Assembly (NCBI GenBank): GCA_030432905.1
Contig: JAUILU010000005.1
Location: 62,001-126,000, forward strand
Direction: 5' to 3'
Length of the DNA stretch: 64,000 bases
Origin: Phycisphaerae bacterium
GTDB taxonomy: Bacteria; Planctomycetota; Phycisphaerae; Phycisphaerales; UBA1924
Part shown: positions 1-7,909 of the stretch, piece after piece
Layout of the letters: the number at the start of each line of letters is the position of its first letter
Numbering within the stretch: the first letter of the stretch is position 1
Made by a program: the position numbers and the translations under genes
The notes under the pieces: generated by a model
Told to the model about the DNA's origin: nothing
What the model saw: only the letters and a program-made list of their open reading frames with translations
Databases searched by the model: none

Positions 1-148
1 TCACGCCCTGTAGCTGGTTCATAAGCGACCAGCCCCGGTCATCGGCGAAGTGCCTCGCGGGCACGAACACCGGCTCCTGCTCGGCAAGCGCACGCCTGTA
101 CCCAGTCTCAACGGTGTCGTCCCAAACCGGGATCCCGATCACGCTCAT
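1..148 (-). CDS. RmlC-like dTDP-4-dehydrorhamnose 3,5-epimerase family protein, N-terminal fragment
   Basis: The first 49 codons are visible; the gene runs off the left edge. The start ATG at 148 overlaps the stop of the upstream nucleotidyltransferase gene in an ATGA junction, so the two are translationally coupled. The residues FADDRGWSLMNQLQGV resemble the N-terminal strand of RmlC-type cupin epimerases, where a D-E/D-R-G segment precedes the substrate pocket. Together with the RmlA-like neighbour this points to synthesis of an activated deoxysugar for surface polysaccharide. The catalytic His and Tyr lie outside the window, so the exact reaction is inferred. Confidence 0.65.
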   Translation of the reverse strand, partial: MSVIGIPVWDDTVETGYRRALAEQEPVFVPARHFADDRGWSLMNQLQGV

Positions 149-906
149 GACGACGCCCCCACCTTCGCGGGCAGGCTCATGTGGTTCGCCCCGCCCTCGG
201 CGACGAGCTTCGTCGCCCGGTACAGGCTCTCGTGCGTCCCCGCGTCCGTCCACCAGCCTTCGAGCACCTCACTCGTCAGGTTGCCGCGCCGGATGTACTC
301 GTTGTTCACGTCGGTAATCTCGAGCTCGCCACGGTCGCTGGGCTTGAGCGTCTGGCAGATGCTGAACGCGTCGTTGTCGTAGAAATAGATGCCCGTAACA
401 GCCAAGTTGCTCTTGGGGTCCTTGGGCTTCTCGACGATCGAGGCGATCGTGCCATCGCCGCCGACCTCGGCAACACCGAAGCGGTGCGGGTCCGGCACTT
501 CCTTGAGCAAGAGCTTCGCGCCGCTCGCCTGCGCCCGGAAATCATCCGCGGCCTGCCTGATGTTCCCCTCGATCACGTTGTCACCTAGAACAACGCAGAT
601 CTTCTCACCATCCGCGAAGTCCTCGGCGAGCTTCAGCGCATCGGCGATGCCGCCCTCGCCCTCCTGATAGGCGTAGGCCAAGTGCTTCACACCGAGATCC
701 TTGCCGTTCTTGAGGAGCTTCAAGAAGTCGCCCGCGTGCTCGCCACCAGTGACGATCATGACCTCATCGATCCCCGCGTTGAGCAGGCACTGGATCGGGT
801 AGTAGATCATGGGCCGGTCGTACACCGGCAGCAGGTGCTTGTTGGTTACCAGCGTGAGCGGCCTAAGCCGAGACCCGAGCCCGCCTGCGAGGATGATGCC
901 CTTCAT
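145..906 (-). CDS. rmlA: glucose-1-phosphate thymidylyltransferase (short RmlA-type nucleotidyltransferase)
   Basis: This 253-residue cytoplasmic enzyme should join a sugar 1-phosphate to a nucleoside triphosphate, typically making dTDP-glucose for deoxysugar synthesis. The N-terminus carries the signature GGLGSRLRPLT followed by NKHLLPVYDRPM, and GEGGIADAL and VVLGDNVIEG match the nucleotide and metal-binding loops of the family. At about 250 residues it is the short form that lacks the C-terminal helices of classical RmlA (about 290), and the nucleotide preference is inferred. It overlaps the RmlC-like gene by 4 bp and starts at an ATG at 906. Confidence 0.88.
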   Translation of the reverse strand: MKGIILAGGLGSRLRPLTLVTNKHLLPVYDRPMIYYPIQCLLNAGIDEVMIVTGGEHAGDFLKLLKNGKDLGVKHLAYAYQEGEGGIADALKLAEDFADGEKICVVLGDNVIEGNIRQAADDFRAQASGAKLLLKEVPDPHRFGVAEVGGDGTIASIVEKPKDPKSNLAVTGIYFYDNDAFSICQTLKPSDRGELEITDVNNEYIRRGNLTSEVLEGWWTDAGTHESLYRATKLVAEGGANHMSLPAKVGASS

Positions 907-1035
907 GGAAACGTCGCCTTTCTGAGCGTGTTTGGCAGTCTAGACCCGAGGGCCTTCGTCTAGTGTTCAATCGGCGCACAACCGGCTTGGGATCAGCGTC
1001 ATCCGCTAAGATAGAGCACAACAGGAGACATTCAC

Positions 1036-1689
1036 ATGCCCCGCAACACCCCCCTCATGCACTCAATCTTCGCCTGTGCCATCATCGCCATCACAGGCTG
1101 CGAGGAAACCGGCTCATCCACCGCTTCCAGTTCGCCAAATCAGGGGGGTGCCCAGAGCCAACTCGGCAAATCCGTTGAGATGGGCAAGGATCTCCGCGAC
1201 AGCATCCAGGGCCGGGACATGTCCATCGGCGCACTCGCCGGCGGCGAAGGCACCGTCCAGGTCGCGGGCCTCTCAATCCCAGTCCCCGCCGCTTGGACGC
1301 AGGTCACGCCTTCAAACTCCATGCGCCTCGCTCAGTTCGAAGCCGAGCAAGGCGAAGTCGTCATCGCCATCTCACAAGCCGGCGGCACAGCAGATGCCAA
1401 CATCACCCGATGGGCAGGCCAGGTCACCGACAACGGCCAACCCGCCCAACCATCGATCGAGACATTCACCGCCGCGGGCTACGATGTCACCATGGTCGAT
1501 CTCACAGGCGACTACACCGAGGGCACCATGACCGGCAACCCGACCACCTACAGCGACTACTCGCTCGTCGGCGCCATCATCGACACCGGAGCAACCAAAA
1601 CCTTCGTCAAAATGACAGGCCCCTTCTCGCTCGTCGGCGATCACATCGCCAACTTCGAGAACATGGTCAAAGGCATCCAGAAGAACTAA
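1036..1689 (+). CDS. predicted lipoprotein of unknown function
   Basis: The 217-residue product begins with a short basic region, a hydrophobic segment and a lipobox ending in ITGC (Cys near residue 22), so it should be lipid-anchored outside the inner membrane. An AGGAG sits about 9 bases before the ATG at 1036. After a Ser/Gly/Gln-rich linker the region around residues 80-215 looks like a compact alpha/beta domain with repeated W and G positions, but no family was recognised. The next gene faces it on the other strand and the two stops are only a few bases apart. Confidence 0.75.
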   Translation: MPRNTPLMHSIFACAIIAITGCEETGSSTASSSPNQGGAQSQLGKSVEMGKDLRDSIQGRDMSIGALAGGEGTVQVAGLSIPVPAAWTQVTPSNSMRLAQFEAEQGEVVIAISQAGGTADANITRWAGQVTDNGQPAQPSIETFTAAGYDVTMVDLTGDYTEGTMTGNPTTYSDYSLVGAIIDTGATKTFVKMTGPFSLVGDHIANFENMVKGIQKN

Positions 1690-1692
1690 CGC

Positions 1693-2355
1693 CTAAGCCG
1701 CGACGTCGCCGGCGACCATCTTGTCGTACCAGTCGCGACGCTTCGCATCACCGAGCACCGAGTACGCCTTGGCGATCTTGTCGAACTTCTCCGCGGCATC
1801 CGGCGCATTGTTGTGATCCGGGTGGTGCTGCTGCGCCAGCTTGCGGTACGCGGATTTGATCTCGCTGTGCGCCGCTTCCGGAGCAACACCGAGCACGCCG
1901 TACAAGTCCTCGAAGTTGATAAACGCCTGAGGACGGTCCGGCTGCGCTGTTTTACCGGCGCCCGAGCCCTCTTGTTTAGGCCGCGATTCATCGCCTGAAA
2001 TCGGCGCTTTCCCGTTGGCAAAGCCGTACTGACCGAGCTGCCGAAGCGCATACCCAACGCCGGGCCGCTGATCGACAATCTGGAAACCCGCCTCATACAC
2101 AGCAGGGAACCAGCACGTCCGCCGCACCCACTGCACACGGGCCTTGACCGTCAGCTGCTTGTCCGTCGTCCGAACCTGCAGATCGTGGATGTCGCCCTTG
2201 CTCAGCGCCATCTTCTTCCGCGACGACAACCGGAACCCGGTCTCAGACACATCGCGCACCGTCCCGATCTTGCAATCGAGCGTGTTGGTCTCAAACCGCT
2301 CCGCCCGTCGCGGCATCGGTATGCGCGTAGATGTCTTGCCGGATCTAAACCCCAT
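1693..2355 (-). CDS. PilZ-DnaJ (J-domain) fusion protein
   Basis: This 220-residue soluble protein has two parts. Residues about 15-105 look like a PilZ domain: a basic RRAERF stretch, then VRDVSETGFRL, which fits the D-x-S-x-x-G motif that closes over cyclic-di-GMP. Residues about 148-212 are a J domain with DLYGVLGV, the obligatory HPD (QQHHPDHN) and a YSVLGD...RRDWYD end, which stimulates Hsp70 ATPase. The linker is charged and Gly/Ser rich. Normal J proteins carry zinc-finger or C-terminal substrate domains, which are absent. The combination suggests a chaperone recruiter gated by a second messenger, which is inference. Confidence 0.85.
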   Translation of the reverse strand: MGFRSGKTSTRIPMPRRAERFETNTLDCKIGTVRDVSETGFRLSSRKKMALSKGDIHDLQVRTTDKQLTVKARVQWVRRTCWFPAVYEAGFQIVDQRPGVGYALRQLGQYGFANGKAPISGDESRPKQEGSGAGKTAQPDRPQAFINFEDLYGVLGVAPEAAHSEIKSAYRKLAQQHHPDHNNAPDAAEKFDKIAKAYSVLGDAKRRDWYDKMVAGDVAA

Positions 2356-2438
2356 AACAAGGCTTTCGGCATTGCAACAACGGATCTTGATGTCAGGTCT
2401 GAAATGTCACCCCGAAACGGGCACATACATCCGAAGAC

Positions 2439-2771
2439 TTAGCGGACGTCGAGAAGCTCGATCTCGAAGATCAGGTCCGCCTTCGGCGGGATCGCGGGAG
2501 GTGAGCCGTGCAGGCCGTAACCGAGAGCGTAAGGAATGGTGAGCGTGCGCTTGCCGCCGACCTTCATGCCCGGGATGCCCTCTTGCCAACCCTTGATCAG
2601 ATTCCCGAGAGGGAACTCGATCGGCTGGCCCCTGCTGTACGACGAGTCGAACTCGGTGCCGTCCATCAGCGTGCCGCGGTAGTGAACCTTGACGGTCGCA
2701 CCGGGAGGACACTCCATGCCGTCGCCGACAGTGGTGTCCTCGATCTTCAACTCTGTAACACTCTCACTCAT
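2439..2771 (-). CDS. FKBP-type peptidyl-prolyl cis-trans isomerase
   Basis: The product, 110 residues from the ATG at 2771, is a single FKBP domain. It shows VKVHYRGTLMDGTEFDSSY, the loop PIEFPLGNLIKGWQEGIPGMKVGGKR and YGLHGSPPAIPPKADLIFEIELL, all diagnostic of the fold, including the Tyr, Phe-Asp, Trp and Tyr pocket residues. An in-frame start at 2831 is possible, but the domain begins right after MSESVTE and a GAGG lies just before 2771. There is no signal peptide, so it acts in the cytoplasm, catalysing prolyl isomerisation during folding. Confidence 0.92.
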   Translation of the reverse strand: MSESVTELKIEDTTVGDGMECPPGATVKVHYRGTLMDGTEFDSSYSRGQPIEFPLGNLIKGWQEGIPGMKVGGKRTLTIPYALGYGLHGSPPAIPPKADLIFEIELLDVR

Positions 2772-2990
2772 TGCCTCAACCCCTTTTCGGAACTCATCGC
2801 GATGCACCCTGCTAACCCCAGTAGCGTGCAACGCATCCCTCTCCCCTTCAGGATGCGATCATTTGCTTCCAATCAATACAATGCGACACACATATCGAAA
2901 AAGTTTACGGGTGAACCCCCTATCTACAAAGTAGATGCGCCGGGTTCTCAATTGCGCGATTGCATACACACCGCTGTACACTGATTCACC

Positions 2991-4082
2991 ATGAACAACA
3001 TCAACCGCCGCCGCTTCCTCGCCGCCTCATCCCTCACCGCGATCGCCGCAGCCGCCGGCAAAACCAACGCCGTCACATGGCGACACGAACCCGGCGACGA
3101 CCACCGGGGCCCGCTGGCCATCGCATCAGGCAACGGCCTAAAAGCCGTCGAAAGAGCCTGGGAACTGCTCAAACAAGGCCGAGACACCGCCGAGGCAATC
3201 GTCCTAGGCGTCAAGATCGTTGAAGAAGATCCAAACGACATGTCCGTCGGCTACGGCGGCCTCCCAAACGAACGGGGCGTCGTCCAGCTCGACTCCTCGG
3301 TCATGCACGGCCCTACTCACAAAGCAGGATGCGTCGCCTGTATCGAGAACATAAAGACCCCCGCGTCCGTTGCTCTCGAAGTCCTCCGCCGAACCGACCA
3401 CGTCATGCTCGTCGGCAAGGGCGCCACAGAATTCGCCGTCGCCCTCGGCTTCAAAGAAGAAAACCTCCTCACCGAACGAGCCCGCAAAGCCTGGCTCCGC
3501 TGGAAAGCGAACCACGGCCCAAACGACGACTGGCTCAACCCGGAACAGATGGATTGGAAATTCGATGAAAACGGCAACGGCACCCACACCGCAGTCGCCC
3601 AAGCCGACACCTCAGAAATCCCCTACACCACTGGCACCATCCACTGCTCAGCGCTCAATGACAAGGGCGAACTCTCCGGCTGCACAACAACCAGCGGGCT
3701 CTCATACAAAATCCCCGGCCGCGTCGGCGACTCGCCGATCATCGGCGCCGGCATGTACGCCGACAACCAGATCGGATCAGCCGGCGCCACCGGACGAGGC
3801 GAGGCCGTCATCCAGAGTTGCGGCTCGTTCCTCGCTGTCCAGTTCATGGACATGGGCATGACCCCGACCGAGGCCTGCACCGCTGTTCTCAAAAGAATCG
3901 CCGACAGAACAAAGCAGCACCGCCTCCTCAACGACAAAGGCGAACCAAACTTCCAGGTCACGATGTACGCGATGCGAAAGGACGGCGCGTTCGGTTCCGC
4001 GTGCATGCGGCCGGGCGGGACCTTCGCCGTGTGCGACGACGAAGGCCCAAGGCGTCTGCAATCGGTGCCGCTGTTCGGCTAG
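2991..4082 (+). CDS. secreted N4-(beta-N-acetylglucosaminyl)-L-asparaginase (glycosylasparaginase, Ntn hydrolase)
   Basis: The 363-residue protein starts with a twin-arginine signal (NRRRFLAAS followed by an Ala-rich helix), so it is probably exported folded. The family cleaves the Asn-GlcNAc bond of glycopeptides after autoproteolysis into alpha and beta chains. The conserved MSVGYGGLPNERGVVQLDSSVM block lies near residues 84-105. The predicted cleavage and nucleophile is Thr216 in the GTIHC segment, followed by a GELSGCTTTSG loop and the GRVGDSPIIGAGMYAD substrate pocket. Length and motif order fit the family well. It probably serves glycoprotein breakdown. Confidence 0.92.
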   Translation: MNNINRRRFLAASSLTAIAAAAGKTNAVTWRHEPGDDHRGPLAIASGNGLKAVERAWELLKQGRDTAEAIVLGVKIVEEDPNDMSVGYGGLPNERGVVQLDSSVMHGPTHKAGCVACIENIKTPASVALEVLRRTDHVMLVGKGATEFAVALGFKEENLLTERARKAWLRWKANHGPNDDWLNPEQMDWKFDENGNGTHTAVAQADTSEIPYTTGTIHCSALNDKGELSGCTTTSGLSYKIPGRVGDSPIIGAGMYADNQIGSAGATGRGEAVIQSCGSFLAVQFMDMGMTPTEACTAVLKRIADRTKQHRLLNDKGEPNFQVTMYAMRKDGAFGSACMRPGGTFAVCDDEGPRRLQSVPLFG

Positions 4083-4364
4083 TCCACCAACCACCAGCGC
4101 CGCCCGACCCGCACGCGAGCGCGAGTGCTCACACACCCATGAGCGCCCGCTCTCCTCTTCTGCTTTCTCACACAAACAGACACACAGAGCACACAAGCTC
4201 TGATCAGAAATCCAGCCGTTCCCACGATGTAAATTGGTTCGCGGCCCGACACATCGGGCCGCAATTCTGAGTACGCAGGGCTGCGCCTACCGGTTGCATC
4301 CGGTGTCTGTTCATGTTGCTTGAATTGATGTAAAAGCTATTGACTCAGGAGTTTGAGGCGTTAT
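4083..4364. other. intergenic region with a GC hairpin
   Basis: No coding sequence is convincing here. A perfect hairpin at 4241-4262 (GCGGCCCGA / TCGGGCCGC, 4-base loop) lies about 160 bases after the asparaginase stop and may end its transcript, though no run of T follows. A second small stem (ACCGG...CCGGT) is at 4289-4304. The promoter for the riboswitch downstream must lie in the last part of this stretch. Confidence 0.5.
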
Positions 4365-4545
4365 GCTGTCCCCGCTACAGGTGCCCCACTTGAGTTGTTT
4401 GGGGTGAAAAGGGAAGTGCGGTGAAATACCGCCGCGGACGCGCCGCCGTGATGGGTGACCTCCGCAGAGCGAACGAGTGCCACTGCTGTGAAAGCGGGAA
4501 GGCAAGCTCTGCGAAGCCCTAAGCCGGAAGACCTGCCTGAAGTGA
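4365..4545 (+). promoter_or_regulatory. cobalamin (adenosylcobalamin-type) riboswitch
   Basis: The core pieces of the B12 riboswitch occur in the right order on the plus strand. These are CAGGTGCC at 4378-4385, an AAAAGGGAAG segment around 4409-4418, GCGGTGAAATACCGC at 4419-4433, a GCGGACGCGCCGCCGTGA core just after it, and the B12 box AGCCGGAAGACCTGCC at 4522-4537. The 5' CAGGT can pair with the 3' ACCTG to close the aptamer, as in known members. It lies about 160 bases upstream of the first gene of a four-gene run. In most bacteria such switches shut off B12 uptake or synthesis genes when cobalamin is plentiful. Confidence 0.9.
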
Positions 4546-4702
4546 TTTCGTTTGACGGCCCTCGCGAAACGGGCGTCGGCGGTTGCACTACGCGCATGCT
4601 TCCTGCGCTTGGTGCCCCCACCGGCTAGGTCCCCCGCGAAGGCCAAATTCTTGGCTGGAAGCTTTGCCGCGCACTGGCGGCATTTCGGAGAGACAGACAA
4701 AC

Positions 4703-5683
4703 ATGGCTACTGCTCGTACCAAACTCATGGGATCAATCGTCGCGTCGGCTGCTATCGCGCTCAACGCGCACGCCGACCTCCAAACCTACGCGCTCGTTGA
4801 CACATACTCACTCCCAGGCACAACCTACGACCTCATGCCCGACGGCAGGCTCCTCGACATCGCCGCCGACGGCACCGTCTCAATCCAAGACTCCATCAAC
4901 GCCTCAACCTATTCAGCAGTCGGATCCATCGGCCAGGTCAACTCCGCAGGCTTCGGCCCCGCGTTTGTTTCTGTCAGCCCCGACGGCGCAACCATCGCAG
5001 TCGGCAACAACGAGTTCGACTCGAGCAACGCCGTCCTCTTCTTCGATTCCGCTGCCGCGACCAGCGGCAACGCCTCCGCGATGTCCAGCATCATCACACC
5101 AAACTTCGCCGCGAGCTGGAGCGACAACGACACCATCTACGTCTCCGGCGCCGACGGCACAACGTTCGACACCACCGTCAACAGACTCGACATGAACCTC
5201 GGCACATCCACAACAGTCCTAAGCCCCGCCGGCGTCTTCAGCGGCGGCGTCACGGTCCACAACGGAGGTGTCTACGCAGGCGACGGCGACTCGGGCGATG
5301 TCTACCGCTTCGACGCCGCAACGCTCGACGCCGCGGTCAACCCCGTCGCGCTCACATCTGGCGACTTCATCGAATCACACGAAAGCGCAGGCTCGATCGA
5401 CTTCGACGCCGATGGCAACATCATCATCGCCGGCGGCGTCTTCGACTTCGGATCGGGCGGATTCACCGGCTCAGCAGCGATTTTCGACGCGCTCTCCACA
5501 GACAGCCAGGTCTTCACACCCGCCGGACCTGACACGTTCTACGGAGCGTTCTTCAACGACGTGACGGGGCAACTCGTCGTCACCGCCGACGGCACCGCGT
5601 ACGTGTTCGCTGTGCCTTCACCCACCACCGCAGCGCCGCTGCTGGTAGCCCTCGCTGCCTGCAACCGGCGTCGTACCCGCTAG
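4703..5683 (+). CDS. secreted beta-propeller-like protein with PEP-CTERM-like tag, first gene after the B12 riboswitch
   Basis: The 326-residue product starts at the ATG at 4703 (GGAGAGA about 9 bases before). It has a Sec signal (GSIVASAAIALNAHA), then repeated units of about 40-45 residues such as VSVSPDGATIAVGNN, YVSGADGT and IDFDADGNIIIAGG, typical of propeller blades. It ends in VPSPTTAAPLLVALAACNRRRTR-type tag residues, a PEP-CTERM-like sorting tail. The riboswitch upstream suggests a role in vitamin B12 handling at the cell surface. BtuG of Bacteroides, a B12-binding surface propeller under the same kind of switch, is an analogy rather than shown homology. Confidence 0.8.
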   Translation: MATARTKLMGSIVASAAIALNAHADLQTYALVDTYSLPGTTYDLMPDGRLLDIAADGTVSIQDSINASTYSAVGSIGQVNSAGFGPAFVSVSPDGATIAVGNNEFDSSNAVLFFDSAAATSGNASAMSSIITPNFAASWSDNDTIYVSGADGTTFDTTVNRLDMNLGTSTTVLSPAGVFSGGVTVHNGGVYAGDGDSGDVYRFDAATLDAAVNPVALTSGDFIESHESAGSIDFDADGNIIIAGGVFDFGSGGFTGSAAIFDALSTDSQVFTPAGPDTFYGAFFNDVTGQLVVTADGTAYVFAVPSPTTAAPLLVALAACNRRRTR

Positions 5684-5720
5684 AGGAGATTTGGTCTTCA
5701 AGGCCAGGAGAGAGGTTCGC

Positions 5721-6767
5721 ATGTGTAAGAACAACAACAAAGCAGTGATCATGTTCTTTCTCGCCGGGGTTGGCGCGGTGGCTGCCCCGGCGGTGCGAGC
5801 CGACGACTTCGCCACGACGGTCATCGACTACAGCCCGGCCCCAGGCCAGTTCGTGTCCGATCCCAACTTCAACGACCCGGCAAGGGCACTCGGTGCCCCC
5901 ATCGGCGGCGGCACGCTCAGCGCCGACAACACCTCCGCCGTCACACTCGGCGGCTTCGGAGGATCGATCACACTCGCATTCGACCACACCGTGCTCGATC
6001 ACCCAAACAACCCACTCGGTATGGACGCGATCGTCTTCGGCAACGCCTTCTACGTCGGCGGCAACGACGAACGCAGGTGGGCCGAGGCAGGCCTCATAGA
6101 AATCTCCCTCGATGTCAATAACAACGGCCTAGCCGACGATACCTGGTACACCATCCCGGGCTCCTCTCTCTCAGCACCCGTCACCCTACCGCTGCCGAGC
6201 GTTTTCGACGGCCCTGTCGTCATCAATGACCCGAGCGCCGGAACCGGCAATGAGTCCTACTGGGGATACGCAGACATGTCGCCCACCCTAATTTTGGGTG
6301 ATACCGACGCAAATAACACCGTAGACGACACTTCCATCACGCCCGAAGAGTTCTACACGGTGCCCGACAATCCTGCCCTCTTGGGGGTAGATCCGGGTTC
6401 AGGAGGCGGCGACGCGTTCGACATCGCGTGGGCTATCAACCCTGCCACAGGGGACTTAGCGAATCTCTACGGCTTTGATTTCATCAGAATCACCACCGCG
6501 GTCGATATCACAAACGGCATCTTCGGCGAGGTCTCGACGGAGATCGATGCGGTTGCCGACGTCAAGTCTGACGGGCAAGAATGCCTCGCCGATGTCAACG
6601 GGGACGGGATGCTCACGGCAGCTGACTACTCCGCTTGGGTAGCGGCATACAACAACCAGGACCCGGCGGCTGACCAGAACGGAGACGGCCAGATCACGCC
6701 GACAGACTTCAGTGCATGGGTCGCGAATTTCAATGCGGGCTGTGACTTCGAGACCACGAGCAGTTGA
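5721..6767 (+). CDS. secreted surface protein with C-terminal dockerin-like repeats, cobalamin-operon member
   Basis: The 348-residue product starts at ATG 5721 behind a strong AGGAGAGAGG. A Sec signal ends near AVRA. Residues about 30-270 form one globular domain with [29 protein letters not shown] and [16 protein letters not shown] segments; similar segments occur, as I recall, in surface proteins of Bacteroidetes B12 loci, but I cannot verify that here. The last 55 residues contain two EF-hand-like calcium repeats (DVNGDG...AADYSAWV and DQNGDG...PTDFSAWV), the planctomycetal dockerin-like tail. It begins 37 bases after the propeller gene, so both should be under riboswitch control. Confidence 0.8.
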   Translation: MCKNNNKAVIMFFLAGVGAVAAPAVRADDFATTVIDYSPAPGQFVSDPNFNDPARALGAPIGGGTLSADNTSAVTLGGFGGSITLAFDHTVLDHPNNPLGMDAIVFGNAFYVGGNDERRWAEAGLIEISLDVNNNGLADDTWYTIPGSSLSAPVTLPLPSVFDGPVVINDPSAGTGNESYWGYADMSPTLILGDTDANNTVDDTSITPEEFYTVPDNPALLGVDPGSGGGDAFDIAWAINPATGDLANLYGFDFIRITTAVDITNGIFGEVSTEIDAVADVKSDGQECLADVNGDGMLTAADYSAWVAAYNNQDPAADQNGDGQITPTDFSAWVANFNAGCDFETTSS

Positions 6768-7597
6768 AAAAAAACGCTTTCACACTCATCGAACTCCTGG
6801 TTGTGATTGCGATTATTGCGCTGCTTATCGGACTACTTCTACCCACAATTGTGAAATCCCGCGAAGCGGGCCGGCGGCTCGTGTGCGCCTCAAATGCCAG
6901 GCAACTCCAACTCGCCAACGCCAGCTACGCCTTCGACAACAAAGAGTGCTTCGCCCCTGGCGCGTCGAATTTCATCCAGAACCTCTCCCGCTGGCACGGC
7001 ACGCGCAGCACCAAAGCACATGCCTTCACTCCAGAAAACGCACCCCTTTACGACTACCTCGGCGAGAGCGATTCAACCTCGCACGCGATCAGAGAGTGCC
7101 CCACATTCAACCCAGTGCTCGCAGTCAACGACACATGCGATCAATCGACCTCCGCTTTCGAACGCTCGGCGGGCGGATACGGTTACAACAACGCATTCGT
7201 CGGCACACTCCGAAAGCAATTCGGTGCCCCAGCGCTCAACAAATGGGCCGTTGCGAATGACCTCGTCGGCTCCCCCGAACACCTCTTCAGCAGGCCAGTC
7301 AACACCATAGCATTTACAGACTCCGCGTTTTTTGGGAGCCAATCCGCTGGCGGGCTGATCGAGTACAGCTTCGCCGAGCCTCGGTTCCAGCCCGAATTCG
7401 GACTCGCCAGACGCGCAGACCCATCAATACATTTCCGCCACAGCGGCAAAGCCAATGTCGTGCATCTGGACGGCCATGTTGTCAGCGAGAAAATGACCTA
7501 CACCCGAGAAAGCATCCTCTACGAACCCACTCCGGAATCAAAGCTTCTCGGCTGGCACGGCACCAAGGACTCAAACGCCGGATTCGGGTACAGGTGA
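6764..7597 (+). CDS. type II secretion/type IV pilin-like pseudopilin with H/DGHV C-terminus
   Basis: The start is a TTG at 6764 whose last bases form the TGA stop of the previous gene (TTGA overlap), so translation is coupled. The 277-residue protein begins [22 protein letters not shown], a prepilin leader cut after the Ala before Phe, with Glu at mature position 5. The globular part ends with [13 protein letters not shown], the motif seen in the large planctomycete pseudopilin families. Its coupling to a cobalamin-controlled gene is unusual and hints that it displays or helps export the neighbouring surface proteins; that role is inferred. Confidence 0.85.
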   Translation: MKKNAFTLIELLVVIAIIALLIGLLLPTIVKSREAGRRLVCASNARQLQLANASYAFDNKECFAPGASNFIQNLSRWHGTRSTKAHAFTPENAPLYDYLGESDSTSHAIRECPTFNPVLAVNDTCDQSTSAFERSAGGYGYNNAFVGTLRKQFGAPALNKWAVANDLVGSPEHLFSRPVNTIAFTDSAFFGSQSAGGLIEYSFAEPRFQPEFGLARRADPSIHFRHSGKANVVHLDGHVVSEKMTYTRESILYEPTPESKLLGWHGTKDSNAGFGYR

Positions 7598-7600
7598 ACC

Positions 7601-7846
7601 ATGGGTGTAAACAGATGTGTCTGCAAAGAGCTCTACTTCACTGAGCTCAAGAGAATCGCAGACGAAAACAACTACGACTTCGACCAGCTCCAGAAAGAAA
7701 CCGACTGTAGCACCGAGTGCGGCCTGTGCGAGCCCTACGTCAGGCTCATGCTCAAAACCGGCGACACCAACATCAAGCCCATGCACCCCGACGAGATCCA
7801 ACGCCTCCTAGAGGCCGACGAAGAAGTCCCTTCATCAAACGACTAG
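7601..7846 (+). CDS. BFD-like [2Fe-2S] ferredoxin domain protein
   Basis: This 81-residue protein has Cys6-x-Cys8 and, about 30 residues on, Cys40-x2-Cys43 (with an extra Cys36), the spacing of the bacterioferritin-associated ferredoxin (BFD) domain. The CGLCEPYV segment is typical. It should carry one [2Fe-2S] cluster and act in the cytoplasm in electron transfer or iron release. It starts 3 bases after the pseudopilin stop, so it ends the riboswitch-headed run. Whether it serves cobalt reduction of imported B12 or is merely carried along is open. Confidence 0.82.
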   Translation: MGVNRCVCKELYFTELKRIADENNYDFDQLQKETDCSTECGLCEPYVRLMLKTGDTNIKPMHPDEIQRLLEADEEVPSSND

Positions 7847-7850
7847 CCAA

Positions 7851-7890
7851 AAAGAAACCGGGCCGCTCTCGCAGCCCGGCTCTTGTAAGT
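7851..7890. terminator. bidirectional rho-independent terminator
   Basis: A stem CCGGGCCGC/GCAGCCCGG (7858-7879, tetraloop TCTC) lies between the convergent ferredoxin and rpoC genes. Read on the minus strand it is followed by TTTCTTTTT, a good terminator for the rpoC transcript. On the plus strand it is followed by a weaker T-rich stretch. Confidence 0.75.
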
Positions 7891-7909
7891 TTCTAGATCA
7901 CACCCGGAC

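Noticed and set aside
2772..2831. A longer FKBP start at 2831
   Set aside because: The extra 20 residues match nothing and the ribosome-binding site favours 2771.
4546..4702. A second riboswitch between the B12 aptamer and the first gene
   Set aside because: The stretch has GC-rich stems but no conserved aptamer boxes; it is probably the expression platform and leader.
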